DNA from: Diplocarpon mali
Lineage: Eukaryota > Ascomycota > Leotiomycetes > Helotiales > Drepanopezizaceae
Direction of reading: 5' to 3'
Length of the DNA stretch: 19,931 nucleotides
NCBI GenBank assembly: GCA_024741835.1
Contig: JAENRP010000539.1
Location: forward strand, 1-19,931
Both the position numbers and the translations under genes were made by a program. The notes under the pieces were generated by a model. That model did not search any database. It saw only the letters and a list, made by a program, of their open reading frames with translations, and was not told the DNA's origin. Of this stretch, positions 1 through 9,963 are shown piece by piece (the stretch's first letter is position 1; each line of letters opens with the position of its first letter).

Positions 1-144
1 TAATATAGTTTTAGCTAAACTTAGTACTATGAGTCATATCTAAATATAGAACTATGACTCATAGCCAGGATATAGAGTTTATAGCTAAATTTAGTATAGC
101 TATGATTTCTAATCCAACTAAGCTAGTATAGCTATGATTCTACA
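1..144 (-). mobile_element. Probable edge of a further LTR (element mostly outside the window)
   Basis: The Gypsy integrase frame, followed leftwards, ends abruptly near 145 and the sequence to its left no longer resembles integrase. Read on the minus strand this segment begins TGTAGAATCATAGC, so it has the TG start of an LTR, with CA at 143-144 on the plus strand. It holds a direct repeat around TAGTATAGCTATGATT (about 92-107 and 124-139) and an inverted repeat, CTATGAGTCAT at 27-37 with ATGACTCATAG at 54-64. It keeps more TG and CA than its surroundings, as the outer LTR edges elsewhere in the window do. The rest of the element and any target duplication lie outside, so the call is inference. 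It could instead be diverged Gypsy sequence. Confidence 0.35.
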
Positions 145-1005
145 TTTAATAGTAATAGTATTAAAGGAACTATATAGTCTTGGTTCTGCTAAGGTAAGCT
201 ATTAATATACTATTATAGATTTAGCAAAGTAAGCAGATACAGAGATTGTCTAGTTCTTTAAGAACTATTAGCTTTCTATTATATAAGAGTAGTCCGTCCT
301 CTAATAGGGTCTAAGGAGTCTCTTTTCTAAAAGCTTTCTCTCGCTTTAATTGCAGCGACTTATAAGTCCGGTTAGCATTAAGGACTTCTTCTATTATTTG
401 GAAATTATTAATAGAAGAGTAGTTCTTAAGTGCTATAAGGTCGATTAAAGCTATTATAAGACGATCCTAAATAATACTAGCTAGGTTAAGAAGCTAATAG
501 GTTCTCTCGGCTTCTCTTACGACTTTTTAAGTAGGCGTAAGTTCGTCTTTTTATAATAGTATATTAGCTATTGTATTCTCTTTTCTAAGGCGATAGGTGA
601 TCTGGTAATTATATCTTAAGAGTATATCCATTTATCGGATTTGTCATTTATTAAGGAGTTTTTTAGTTTTAAAGTACTTTAAAGCCTTATAATCGGTAAT
701 TATTAAGAAGCTTAATATACTTTGCAACTCTGTATCCTATTCTTTTAAAGCTAGTATAACCGCTAATATCTCTTTATTATAGATTTTATAGTATGATTCC
801 GCATTCTGCAATCCTTTAAAAAAGAAGGCAATAGGGTACTATTATTTATTATTCTTATCCTTTTAGCTAAGCACTCCGGCCGCTACTAGGTTTAAGCAAT
901 CGGTCTCAATCCTTATTAATCGGTGGTTTTTAAAGTATAATAAGGTAGGCGCGTTTAATAGCTGCTTCTTTAATTATTCGAACGCGTCTTATTATTCCTT
1001 AATTA
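145..1005 (-). pseudogene. Gypsy pol, 3' part: RNase H and N-terminal integrase (broken)
   Basis: The minus-strand frame shows the start of a Ty3 RNase H: a segment reading AFE-LKKQLLNAPTLLYFKNH near 990-930, then RIETD near 897-912 with the catalytic Asp still coded GAT (899-901), then LVAAGVLS. Further on, YRLRKENTIAN near 550 matches the end of RNase H (family form ...GKENxxADxLSR). A linker follows, and then EDGLLLYNRKLIVLKELDN at about 290-230, the usual approach to the integrase zinc-binding domain (family form RLIVPKELR). The frame holds only TAA/TAG stops where Gln or Trp is expected. Upstream it continues at 7202, across the Copia A insertion. It ends near 145, before the integrase catalytic core. 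RNase H would remove RNA from the hybrid and integrase would insert the cDNA; neither can be made from this copy. Confidence 0.85.
1001..1005. repeat. Target site duplication of Copia A, left copy (AATTA)
   Basis: AATTA immediately precedes the left LTR and is repeated right after the right LTR at 7197-7201. A 5-bp duplication is the normal footprint of LTR-element integration, and it fixes both ends of Copia A. Confidence 0.85.
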
Positions 1006-1200
1006 TATTAAGCTTAAGTGAGTCGGCGCAGTAGGTAAAGGAGGCTTCTAGAGGTCGATAGTCGATATATTGGTAAGAGTTAGGGAAGGAAGGTTACCTC
1101 TTTCTTCCCTATAGCTATATATGTATTAATATCCTATTAATTAAGCAGTAGGGTTATATGATAATATATCAGAGTGATGGCTATATTACCTATTTTAATA
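1006..1200 (-). repeat. Copia A 3' LTR
   Basis: This 195-bp LTR matches 7002-7196 with no indel and 22 differences, all transitions. The terminal dinucleotides are now TA...TA, consistent with TG...CA after mutation. Of the differences, the last ~110 bp (facing the element interior) carry 14 where this copy has the T/A state and 1 the other way; the first ~85 bp (facing outward) carry 0 here against 7 in the partner. Confidence 0.93.
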
Positions 1201-1500
1201 CCCTTACTTAGACCTTACTCTAATTGACCTGCAGTTAGGAAAATAATAACTATCCTTTTGCGCTAATCCAACTCCTAAGTATCTCTTTAAATTAAAAACA
1301 ATCAATTAATAGTAACCTCTATTAAAATCATTAATCCTACTCGCAAGGTAAGACTAGGAGTTAAATTTCCAAAAGCGTTCCTTTATAAGACTATATGACT
1401 TAACTCGCAGTCTAAGCCTAAGAGTTGATTTAAAAACTTTCCTTTATAAGACTATATAACCTAACTCGCAGGGCAGGCCTAGGACTCGTCCTTAAGCCTA
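1201..1500 (-). other. Copia A 3' untranslated region
   Basis: This lies between the end of pol (about 1501) and the 3' LTR. On the minus strand it contains the remnant polypurine tract beside the LTR and, at 1339-1490, a short tandem repeat described separately. I see no additional gene in it. Confidence 0.6.
1339..1490 (-). repeat. 61-64-bp tandem repeat in Copia A 3' region
   Basis: ACTCGCA recurs at 1339, 1403 and 1464, giving two full units of 64 and 61 bp and a partial third. The units share TTCCTTTATAAGACTATAT and end in a TTA/CTA-ACTCGCA junction. The segment ACTCGCAGTCTAAGCCTAAG at 1403 is very close to ACTTGCAGTCTTAGCCTAAG at about 4829 in the minisatellite between protease and integrase, and on the minus strand both give the same short peptide pattern (Asn-Ser-stop-Ala-x-Thr-Ala-Ser). 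The two arrays therefore look related. Confidence 0.75.
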
Positions 1501-2490
1501 CTAAGCCCTTATTATCTTTTGCAACCTTAATATATCTTTAAATGCTTTAAACTTTGCAACTATCTTTAGTAGCTTTATAAATCCATCTGCTACTATTCGA
1601 TCGATTAGGATATAGGTAATTAATAACTTATTCTTTATAATAAGGTTATAGATAAAGTAATAGGTAATATTAATATATTTCGATCGCTTATATAAGTATA
1701 GATTCTTTATAAGTGCAATCGCCTTTATATTATTTGCTTAAAGATTAATATAGTTCCTATCTTATCTAATATACTTAGCGAAACCTATATCTTTTAAAAC
1801 TTAAGCGATTTATAATCCTTATTTGCAATTTGATAATATTAATATATATTTAGCCTTAGTACTTATAGTAGCTACTGATTTCTACTTCCTACTTCCTTAC
1901 GATATAGGTCCACTATATAGTACTACTATGCTTTTAAATATACTTTTCCGACCTTTTATATTTGCCTAATTAGAATCAGTATATACCTTAAGCTTTGCGC
2001 TTATATATTTCATTAGTTTATATCTTACCTTTTATATAATTATCGATCGAAGGTACCTTTTAAGTCGCTTAACTGCATTCTTATATCAAATTGTCAAATC
2101 CTTTAAGTTTTGACTAAATTGCTTAATAATAAAGGCGATATCTGGTCTTATATATACTATAGTATATATAATTACTTTAATATCCTATTAGTACTTCTTC
2201 AGATCTCCTTTCTACTTATTTTTATTAGTAGGCTCTAACTTATTATACTTTCCTTCGATTAGAGTACGCTTTAGCTTAAAGTTAGAAGCATAAGCGGAAA
2301 GTCCTATTTGGTCTAGGATCTTCTTAATATACTATTCTTAATCTAACTAAAGTTCTTAAGTAAAGCGGTTCCTTATGATATAGATGCTAAGGATCTTATA
2401 AATTCCCCTTAGATCCTTAGTATTAAAACATTTCTAAATTGTTATAAAGAACTAATTTAATTAAGTAGTTGTTTTCGCAGCTATAGTAAT

Positions 2491-2502
2491 ATTATTAATA
2501 TA
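2491..2502 (-). other. Copia A RT active site, mutated to YINN
   Basis: Minus-strand codons TAT ATT AAT AAT stand where Copia RTs have YVDD (for example TAT GTT GAT GAT). All three implied changes are G-to-A after T, that is TpG to TpA, the classical RIP change. Loss of both metal-binding Asp residues abolishes polymerase activity. Confidence 0.8.
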
Positions 2503-4599
2503 TAATAGTAACTTAACTCTACACTTAATATAAGTAAACAAATAAGGGTTAGCTAGGCTTTAAACGAATCCTATTTCTATTAAAGTAAAGCTATATAAGA
2601 GGTTCTAATTATAGGCTGATTATTTAAGTCTATAGATACTATAAAGTATATAAAGAGAGTGGCTAGCGCGTATAGGAATACTATTAGGTCAGGAGAGAAA
2701 AATCCGTTCCTTTATAATTGCTTTAGTAAATACATTCTTAATATCGTACTATTTGCATTTAAGGTTCTTAGCAGCTATTATCACTATAAATATGCAAAGG
2801 GTATCTATGCGAACTATCAGCGCAAATGTATCAAAGTAGTCTTCTCTATACTATTAAGAGAAGCCCTTAGCTATAAGCCTTACCTTATAACGTTCTAAGG
2901 TCCTATCTATATATATCTTAATTATAAAGACCTACTTTATTAATATTAGGTTTATATCCTTTAATATTAGTTCCTCTATCTATATGCTATTTATAATAAG
3001 AGAGCTTATCTCCTCTTAGATTACCTTATTTTATACTATTCTATTCTTTAGATTATTAATAGCTTTATTATATATCTTTAGAAAAGAGATTTTTATTATC
3101 CTCTTAGCAGCTAAGAACGCATTATCTTTATTAAAGCTCTATTAAAGTTCGAGCTTATAAATCCTATATGCTATTATAGCTTAGATACGCTTAGACTTGC
3201 ATTTATTTAAGGTATCTTCTAGTTCTAGGTCTCTATTCTTCTTTAAAGGCGTAGGCTCAGCTATAGGTTCTATAGGCTTATCATCTAAGGAACCGCTTTC
3301 TAATAGTAAAGGCTTATTATTACTTATACCTATTTCGGGAATATCCTTTACTATAGGTACTTTAATTAAAGGGATAATAATATTAAAGTTATTTTATACT
3401 TTAGGCAGTTTGCAGATAATAAGAATAGTCTATTCGGCCTTTAGGCGATTAGTAGGTCGTCGGTTAGCGAGTGCACTTGATATACCTAAGCTTAGAGAAA
3501 GGGATTATTAGTTCGGCTTAATAGTATTACTATTAAGTAGTATACCTTGCGAATCTTTAAGTATATAGAGCTTTAAAGATAGCTCCTCCCTATTTAGAGA
3601 TTTATTAAACTCAACTATTAAGGATATGATTACTCGCCTTAGGTCTAGTATATATACTATCTATTGCTTTATTATCTATTTAATATACTTAATAAATATA
3701 TACTCTCTACTTTAGTCTATTAGCTTCTTACTCTTTATATCTATAGGCCAGGACTTTAGGCTAATATAAGAGTAGCAAACGCTTTTAAAGACGTAGATAT
3801 AGTTTAAGCTTAGTTTCTATTTGAAATATGCCTTATATAGTAATATTTAAGTGCTATTGACTATTAGTCTATTACCTATTTTATTTTGTAAGTATATATC
3901 TGCCTTAATCGTAAGGTCCTAGAATTCTAATAGTAAGTTAGCATCTTATAGTAAAGTGCAATAGTCAGTTTCTATTTGCTAAATGCTTCGCTTAATAATG
4001 CTATTTTAATAGGAACCTTTGTATATTATAATTAGTTTATAATAAACTCCTTATTTTACCTATTTATTAAGCTTTGCCTTAATCTTTAATATATTATTAA
4101 ACCTAATAGCTATTAGCTTTAACTAGGTCTAGCGTTCTTCTATCACTTTTCAAATTTCTAGCTTTTTTATAAGCTTAGATTTAGTTTTAGCGCAAATGGT
4201 CTATATCTATTAAGTGGAATTATCTACTATTTAAGAAAACTAATTATTTCCTTTAATTAAGGTTATAAATAGTTTAATAGTATTAATAGATATTAGTACT
4301 AATATTGAATCTTTCTATAGATTAAGCTTAATTCGCATCTGATTTCGAAGTTTTATTAGCTTGCAAATTCGGCATACTAAGCGATCCTTTAGTACTTAGA
4401 TCTTCCATTTTAGGGTTAAGACCTTATATAGGCCCTTTAATTTCTTTAGCCTTAAATATGCGAATCTTCTATATATTAGCTAATACCTTAATAGGCTTTT
4501 GGCTTTTAATAGCTTTAATAGCCTATTATTAGTTAATACTTTATTATTAATAGCTAGAAAGGACTAGTAATAGCAGTTTAAGGTTTTACCGTTTTCTAA

Positions 4600-5070
4600 T
4601 TGTAAGCCTAGCTTAAGAGTCGTTTTTAATAAAACCGCAAGATCTACTTATAGTCTTAGCTTAGGAGTCGATTTCTTAGAAATAGTAAGATCTACTTATA
4701 GTCCTAGCTTAAGAGTCGTCTCTAACGAATTTGCTAATTTCACTTATAGTCTTAGCCTAAGAGTCATTTCTATAAATTTCACTTATAATCCTAGCTTAAG
4801 AGTTATTATTAGTAAATTTGTAAAATCCACTTGCAGTCTTAGCCTAAGAGTCATTTTTATTAAATTCACTTATAATCCTAGCTTAAGAGTCATCTTTAAG
4901 GACACTTTACAATCTACTTATAGTCTTAGCTTAAGAGTCATTTTTGCAAATTTTACTTGCGATCCTAGCTTAAGAGTCTATCTATTTTCTTTATCCTTAC
5001 TTAATTATATTAGGGTAAAGAGTATACTTTCCTTAAAGGAATCTACTTATAGGTCTGGCCTAGAAGTCAA
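4600..5070 (-). repeat. In-frame 48/39-bp minisatellite between protease and integrase, Copia A
   Basis: Ten units carry a core like CCTAGCTTAAGAGTC on the plus strand, starting near 4607, 4655, 4703, 4751, 4790, 4838, 4877, 4925, 4964 and 5054. Spacings are 48, 48, 48, 39, 48, 39, 48, 39 and 90 bp, all multiples of three, so the pol frame is kept. On the minus strand each core reads Asp-Ser-stop-Ala-Arg/Lys, probably Asp-Ser-Gln-Ala-Arg/Lys before mutation, giving 16- or 13-residue peptide repeats. Such an array is not a usual part of Copia pol. The copy at 19345-19830 has the same ten units. Confidence 0.88.
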
Positions 5071-6590
5071 TTTCTATAATATTACCTTTAAGATAATATA
5101 AAGTCCATCTTTAATTTTAACCTTAAAGATCACTTTATAGCTATTATTTATAAATTATATAAATTAATTATTAAAAACTCTTATATAATTCAATTCTATA
5201 TAAATCTTATAATTAGATAAAAGATTAATACCTAAGCTAGGTATAAGGAGAACATTTTATAAAAGGAAAGAAATACTAGTAATATTCATCTCTATTATAC
5301 CTATCGAGTCTATATATAACCTTTTACTACTAACCTTAATAGAGCGCCTTTTTATTTTAATAAGCGGGCCTTTAAATAGGTAAGGTTTATCAATTATATA
5401 TACTATGCAATTAGTATTATTATACTAATTGGATTTAAGGATCTTATAAAGATCGGCTTTTAAGATATAAGCATCTTTATTATAATTATTATCTGAATTA
5501 TTAGAAGTGGATTTAGGTTTAGATAACCTACTATTATTATTAGAAGTATTTGCTAAAGTTTTAGCTAAATAGCCTTTTCCTTTTCCTTTGCCTTTCCTTA
5601 ATAGTTGCGGCCTTTGGCAGAATAAGGGCAGTTTGCTTTTTGACTTTTGCTTCGATTGCTTCTTAATATTAAAGCTAGCGACTATATTAATCAGTTGCCT
5701 TTTAACTTTACAATTAGTAATATTATAAGTACTATTATAAAAGTAGTATTCCTAATAAGCTTAAGGGCTCGTCCTGCGCTCCTTCCTCTTCTCAGGCTTA
5801 TCGTTGCCTTATAATGCAGCATTTGCCGATTTAGAGCATCCTTCGAGGTCTTACTTAATAGTTCAAAGGAGGTCGATCTTCTTATAGATCTTAAGGTTAG
5901 GTTAGATAAGAAGAGATTATTTTATAATAGCAAACTTAAGAAGGAGGCTATTAAATAGGAAATTAAAAAGCTGAGTTTCCTTAAAAGTTATAGCTATCCT
6001 AGGATCTACAGCTCTTACTCTCCTTTTTACTTTATATAATATAGATTAAATAAAGTCTATATTTATATCTATATCCTTACTATCTTTATCTTTTTTATAT
6101 TAAAATAAAGTGATCTATTATAATAGATACTAAGTATTAAAGGCAATTATATAAAAGTAATTTGCCTTTAAAGTACCCTATCTTATCTTTATATTATTAT
6201 AAATTTAAATAAAATCTCAGTTTTTATCGCTTAAACCTCTATTAATCTTAAGCTTGCATTTAATTAAAGCTAGCCTATACTCCTTCTCCTTTTCTATATT
6301 TAAAACCTACCTTTGGGATTCTTGGTTATTATCTATTAAAGCTTTTAAGCTAAGCTTATTTAATATATCTGGCAAATCTTTAGCAGTTATATTAGCTATT
6401 AAAGTAGAAGTAGACAAATCGGTAGAGGGAGTATAAGAGGCTATTCTTACGTATTTAATAAGTGTCTTTTAAATCGCTATTTTAATACCTTTGCTTTTAA
6501 AGTAAAGCTCTAAATCGTCGAACTATTATTGCTAGTTCTTTCGAAAGAATTAGAGGTCTTTAGGCCTAGTGTTTCAATCGGAATCGGAAG

Positions 6591-6990
6591 CTATTGCTAT
6601 TTCAAATAGAATTGCATTAAAAAATCAAATAAATTAAATAGTTAAAGGCACTCCTCTTATTAAAAAGTTAAAATAATTAAATAGCAGGTATTATAGAAGT
6701 ATTAAATAGGGAGGAAGTCCTCTTATTGAAAAGGGTTTTTAAGCTATAACGCAGGGAATTATACCTCCTACGAAACATAGTAAAGCAAGGAATTATACCT
6801 CTTATAGTACTAAAGGGATTATAAAGTAAGGAATTATACCTTTTGTAATATAGGTTAGCTAAATAGGGAATTATACCTCCTATTCGCCGATTGCTTGCCT
6901 CTTACTATAAGTCTTATTCAACTTCCTACTAATAGTTGCAGCGCAAGTGCTTTCTAAGGGAAGTTAATAATCTATTATCAGTCTATCTAA
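6591..6990 (-). other. Copia A 5' untranslated leader
   Basis: This is the stretch between the primer-binding site and the first recognisable gag sequence. It is A+T-rich and holds the GGTATAATTCC repeats at 6752-6882. I see no separate gene. The gag start may lie in its low-coordinate part; RIP turns ATG into ATA, so the initiator cannot be identified. Confidence 0.5.
6752..6882 (-). repeat. Four-copy GGTATAATTCC repeat in Copia A 5' leader
   Basis: GGAATTATACCT (plus strand) recurs four times at about 6755, 6789, 6830 and 6865, with flanks matching AGGAGGTATAATTCCCT on the minus strand. Spacings are about 34-41 bp. The array lies just downstream of the primer-binding site and upstream of gag. 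A regulatory, packaging or translational role is possible but nothing here shows one. A related pair, CCTCTTATT(A/G)AAAAG, occurs at about 6653 and 6719. Confidence 0.75.
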
Positions 6991-7001
6991 GGCTTATAAC
7001 C
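6991..7001 (-). other. Copia A primer-binding site
   Basis: Directly inside the 5' LTR the minus strand reads GGTTATAAGCC. Copia elements prime on a half-molecule of initiator Met-tRNA, whose anticodon region (around CAU) is complementary to a sequence like GGTTATGAGCC; one TpG-to-TpA change gives the sequence seen. Copia B has GTTATAAGCC at the same place. The tRNA match is from knowledge of the family, not computed. Confidence 0.65.
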
Positions 7002-7196
7002 TATTAAGCTTAAGTAAGTCGGCGCAATAGGTAAAAGAGGCTTTTAAAGGTCGATAGTCGATATATTAGTAAGAGTTAAGGAAGGAAGGTTACCCCTTTC
7101 TTCCCTATAGCTATATACGTATCAATATCCTACTGACTAAGCAGTAGGGTCATATGATAATACATCGGAGTGATAGCTGTATCACCCATCTTAACA
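7002..7196 (-). repeat. Copia A 5' LTR
   Basis: This 195-bp LTR pairs with 1006-1200. It keeps the CA end at 7195-7196 (TG on the element strand). Its inner part (7002 to about 7085) carries 7 G/C-to-A/T states against none in the partner, while its outer part carries 1 against 14. The element promoter should lie here, but I cannot pick out a TATA box with confidence in such TA-rich DNA. Confidence 0.93.
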
Positions 7197-7201
7197 AATT
7201 A
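7197..7201. repeat. Target site duplication of Copia A, right copy (AATTA)
   Basis: AATTA follows the CA end of the right LTR and matches 1001-1005. Confidence 0.85.
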
Positions 7202-7538
7202 GGACAAACGTCAGGCTAGTCTCCTTTATTATTAGCTAATTAAAGGGGTGCGTAATTCAATTATAGGCTTTGATAAATCTTTAGTAGAAGTTGCAAAATC
7301 CTAAGAACAATTGCACTTATTTCTTTATTAATAGAAGAGTCTATTCTTTAATGACCTTAACCTTAATAAGGTCGACCTATACTCTTTAATTAATAATAAT
7401 AAACCCTAGGAATCTAATGCTAATGACTTTGAATTCGCACTTCTTAATATCGACCTATAGGCTAGCTTTGTATAATCTATTTAAGACTTATCTAATATAG
7501 TATTAGTACTCTTCCTTAGTTTTTAAAAAGATTAAGAT

Positions 7539-7550
7539 ATTATTAATATA
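7539..7550 (-). other. Gypsy RT active site, mutated to YINN
   Basis: Codons TAT ATT AAT AAT in the frame FIYINNILIF stand where Gypsy RTs have YIDD or YVDD. Both Asp codons (GAT) have become AAT, each G following a T. The enzyme would be inactive. Confidence 0.8.
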
Positions 7551-9142
7551 TATAAAGCAAAAGTCGTTTAAGTATTCTATTAAGATAGTATTAATATACT
7601 ACTAAAAGGTAGCTAAGCTATTATATAGTCTAAAGGGGAGTACTACTAGTTCGAAGGAGCTGTACCTTATCTTAAAGGCTACCTATATTATAGAGTTAAG
7701 GTCTATTAAGATATAATAGAATATATAGCAGATATTAAGCTTTATAAAGAGCGTCGCATTCCTAAGTCAGTTAAGGGTTTCTATAATTAAAGAGAGAGGG
7801 TACTAGTCTTTTTTAATAAGTCTATTCAACTCCTAGTAGTTAATATAAAACTATAGGCCGCCTTTAGGTTTCTTTATAAATAAGATAGGCGATAAGAAGG
7901 TAGTGTTAAATAATTATATAAATCCCTTCTTTAAATTATCTATAAGATATTCCCTTATCTTTTCGAGTTTAAGCTTGCTTATTTTATATAAGTAGGCGGT
8001 TTTTATTATTAGTAGTAGTCCTTTGAACTCGATTTTATAATTGATTAGCTATAATAGAGATAGCGTATTCGCAGCGCTTTTAAAGAAGTACATAGCTAGG
8101 TTATAAAGGAAGGGTAGTAACTTGGCGCGTAACTCGTAGGCCTCTTAAGGTCCTAGAGCGTTATGCTTGCTAAGCGCATTAGGTTCTTCCTCTTCTATTA
8201 TATAAATTAGGGTCTTATTTATCTTTAAGTTTATATAGCAAACGATAGCTTTATATTAAGTTAAGATATAAGGGGTCCTCTTATTTCTTTTTTTAAAGAG
8301 ATGATCTAATTCTATAAGTGTAACTAACCTAATCTTAGTATTAGTCTAATAGAGGCTAACTCTAAAGGCTGGCCTTGAGATTATCGATATATCTATGCTT
8401 ATTAATTAGAGGGTATTAATATTAAGTTCCTCTTTTTATTATTCTTAGTTAGTCAAGCGTATATTAAAGTCCTATATTAGTATATCCTTAGACTTAATCA
8501 GGGGTTCTTTAAGAGCTTTCGGCGGTCTGAGGATGCTAGTCTTATTAAGCTATTACTAATCTCTCTAGTCGGCGTCCTATTAATCCAATTGATAAACGTT
8601 AGGCTAATATAGCTTCTTCCTCTTACAATTGATAACTATATCTTATTTAGCTAGCTACTTACAACTTAAGATCATATTATATAAGCTTAAGTCGGCGGCT
8701 AAAAAGAACTGTCCTTTGAAGTTGTATTTATTAATTATAATATTTATTTGTATAACCTATTGAATAGCCTCGCTAGGTTGTTTATTAAATCCTTATAAGG
8801 GGATCGGTCTCTTAAGGTAGTAAGTCAATAGCTTTAACTATATAGTTAAGGAGGGGAGTATCTTGCGATTGATAATTCCTAAGGCGTTAGCCCTATAGTC
8901 TATTAGGGCTATTAGATTAGTATAGCAACCTCTTTAATAGAATTGGCATTAGGTTACGAATTGCTATCCTCTAATAAGCTTAAATAGGTCGACCGATTCC
9001 TAGTGTTAGTTGCGCTTTAAGAGTGATACTTAAAATCCTAAAGCGATTCGTTTCCCGATTCTTCTATATTATCTATTATCTTAGTATTATTCTCTAGTTC
9101 GTCGCGACCTTTTTCTATTAGTATAATCTTATATTATTCGAG

Positions 9143-9184
9143 GCAGTCTTAGCTATAGTGCCCTTTTTATCTATATTTATAGCA
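9143..9184 (-). other. Gypsy gag zinc knuckle, second Cys lost
   Basis: Minus-strand codons run TGC TAT AAA TAT AGA TAA AAA GGG CAC, then TAT AGC TAA GAC TGC. The spacing is that of a CCHC knuckle, which binds RNA in the nucleocapsid. The second Cys reads Tyr (TGT or TGC to TAT or TAC is a G-to-A change after T) and two Gln positions read TAA. Confidence 0.8.
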
Positions 9185-9958
9185 AGTGTCGTTAGGCTTC
9201 GGGGTTCGGTTGTAAGAGGCGCGTTTATTATCTTTAAGTACTAAAGGTCTAAGGGTAGTGCTTAATTCCTTTTAAAGACAACTTAGGGCTTGTTTATAGC
9301 ATACGGGTCCTATTTATTAAAAGGTAAAGGAGGGCCGGTTGGAAGTTTTAGCCTAATACTTATTTCAGTTAGAGCGTTATAGTAAAAGGCGGAGTTATCG
9401 GTTCTCCTTATTTATAAACCATTCGGCCAAGTCTTTAGGATAATCGAACTTTCGATTAAAGAGTTACTTTAATAGGAATACTTTTACCTTATCTTAGAGC
9501 GCCTTATATTAGTTATTAATCGACTTCCCTAGTTTAAAAGCTAGTTTGCAAAAGTCGGCTTAAAAGGCTATAAAAGGGATATTTCCCTATTTAAGCTTTA
9601 TCTAATCGTCTTTAGCTATCTATCGCTCTATTTCTTTACTAACTCTATAGGCCCTTTATAAGATTTAGAATAGCTGTATAGCTATCTTAATTTATCTAAT
9701 AGATCCTTTTATAAGCCGATCTTAAATTAAGCTTTAAGCGTCCTTTATTATCAAACTAGTAGCATATATTAAGGTAACCGATTTATTAAAGAACTCTATA
9801 TAATTAACCTTTATCTTTTACTATATATTAAAGATCTAGTCCTCGACCTTTATATCTCTTTTGCTTAAGAAGAGGTTTAGATCTTTAATCTTTGCTAAGC
9901 GGACCCGGCGATTAAGTTTAAAGGTTCGACTCTATCTTCCGAAGTCAGGGGTATTAGA

Positions 9959-9963
9959 GTAGG
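9959..9963. repeat. Target site duplication of Copia B, left copy (GTAGG)
   Basis: GTAGG immediately precedes the left LTR and recurs right after the right LTR at 17553-17557. Joining the Gypsy at this point restores one continuous gag frame. Confidence 0.9.

Larger units (their letters stand above)
1501..6590 (-). pseudogene. Copia A gag-pol polyprotein (broken)
   Basis: One minus-strand frame can be followed over long stretches, with TAA/TAG only where Gln or Trp is expected. Landmarks in order: gag to about 5700, with a candidate zinc knuckle at 5710-5751 (Cys and His positions now Tyr); a Lys/Gly-rich linker; a protease-like site at 5407-5430 (Asn-Asn-Thr-Asn-Cys, expected D-T-G-C); the minisatellite at about 4600-5070; the integrase CRIC zinc pair at 4363-4374; the integrase core at 4093-4104 (RFNN, where copy C has RSDN); a Pro/Glu-rich linker near 3240-3400; the RT motif YINN at 2491-2502; RPDIAF at 2125-2144; and an RNase H end with KRSKYINITY and VADGFIKLL (family forms KRSKHIDIRYH and VADGLTKPL) to about 1501. 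The start codon is not recognisable, and the frame is uncertain above about 6450. It would encode all proteins for Copia replication; it is dead. Confidence 0.88.
1006..7196 (-). mobile_element. Copia A: Ty1/Copia LTR retrotransposon, RIP-degraded
   Basis: The 6191-bp element is bounded by two 195-bp LTRs and an AATTA target duplication. On the minus strand the order is 5' LTR (7196-7002), primer-binding site, leader, gag, protease, minisatellite, integrase, RT, RNase H and 3' LTR (1200-1006), which is the Ty1/Copia order with integrase before RT. It interrupts the Gypsy pol between RT and RNase H. A second copy of its 3992-5170 segment lies at 18753-19931. The polypurine tract next to the 3' LTR survives only as a short AAGTAAGGG on the minus strand. 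The element cannot be autonomous. Confidence 0.93.
7202..9958 (-). pseudogene. Gypsy gag C-terminal part, protease and reverse transcriptase (broken)
   Basis: The minus-strand gag frame enters from 17558 across the Copia B insertion and runs to a CCHC zinc knuckle at 9143-9184, Cys-x2-Tyr-x4-His-x4-Cys, whose second Cys (TGC or TGT) is now TAT. Protease follows in the -1 frame relative to gag: ALID-Tyr-Arg-ANALG with the site at 8883-8909, where Asp survives and the next two residues look like mutated Cys-Gly. LSLYNMIL and KCEFKV-type landmarks of Gypsy pol follow. RT shows FIYINNILIF with the active site at 7539-7550 (family form YIDDILIF), then LGF, and ends at LTFVL near 7202, where pol is cut by Copia A and resumes at 1005. 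Stops are nearly all TAA/TAG. The gag/pol frame change fits a programmed -1 frameshift, but I cannot exclude an indel. Confidence 0.87.

Noticed and set aside
2659..2898. 79-codon plus-strand open frame
   Set aside because: It lies antisense to the RT region of Copia A, whose minus-strand frame shows recognisable RT sequence; a shadow.
3197..3511. 104-codon plus-strand open frame
   Set aside because: Antisense to the Pro/Glu-rich linker between Copia A integrase and RT, which has a clear minus-strand frame; a shadow.
4600..5070. Possible CRISPR array
   Set aside because: Regular spacing is suggestive, but the intervals resemble each other, spacing is codon-based, the array lies in a retrotransposon frame, and the genome is fungal.
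5380..5450. Host gene between the elements
   Set aside because: I checked for unmutated, non-repeat coding sequence throughout; this and every other candidate belongs to a retrotransposon frame.
6254..6436. 60-codon plus-strand open frame
   Set aside because: Antisense to Copia A gag; the minus-strand frame continues through it to zinc knuckle and protease.
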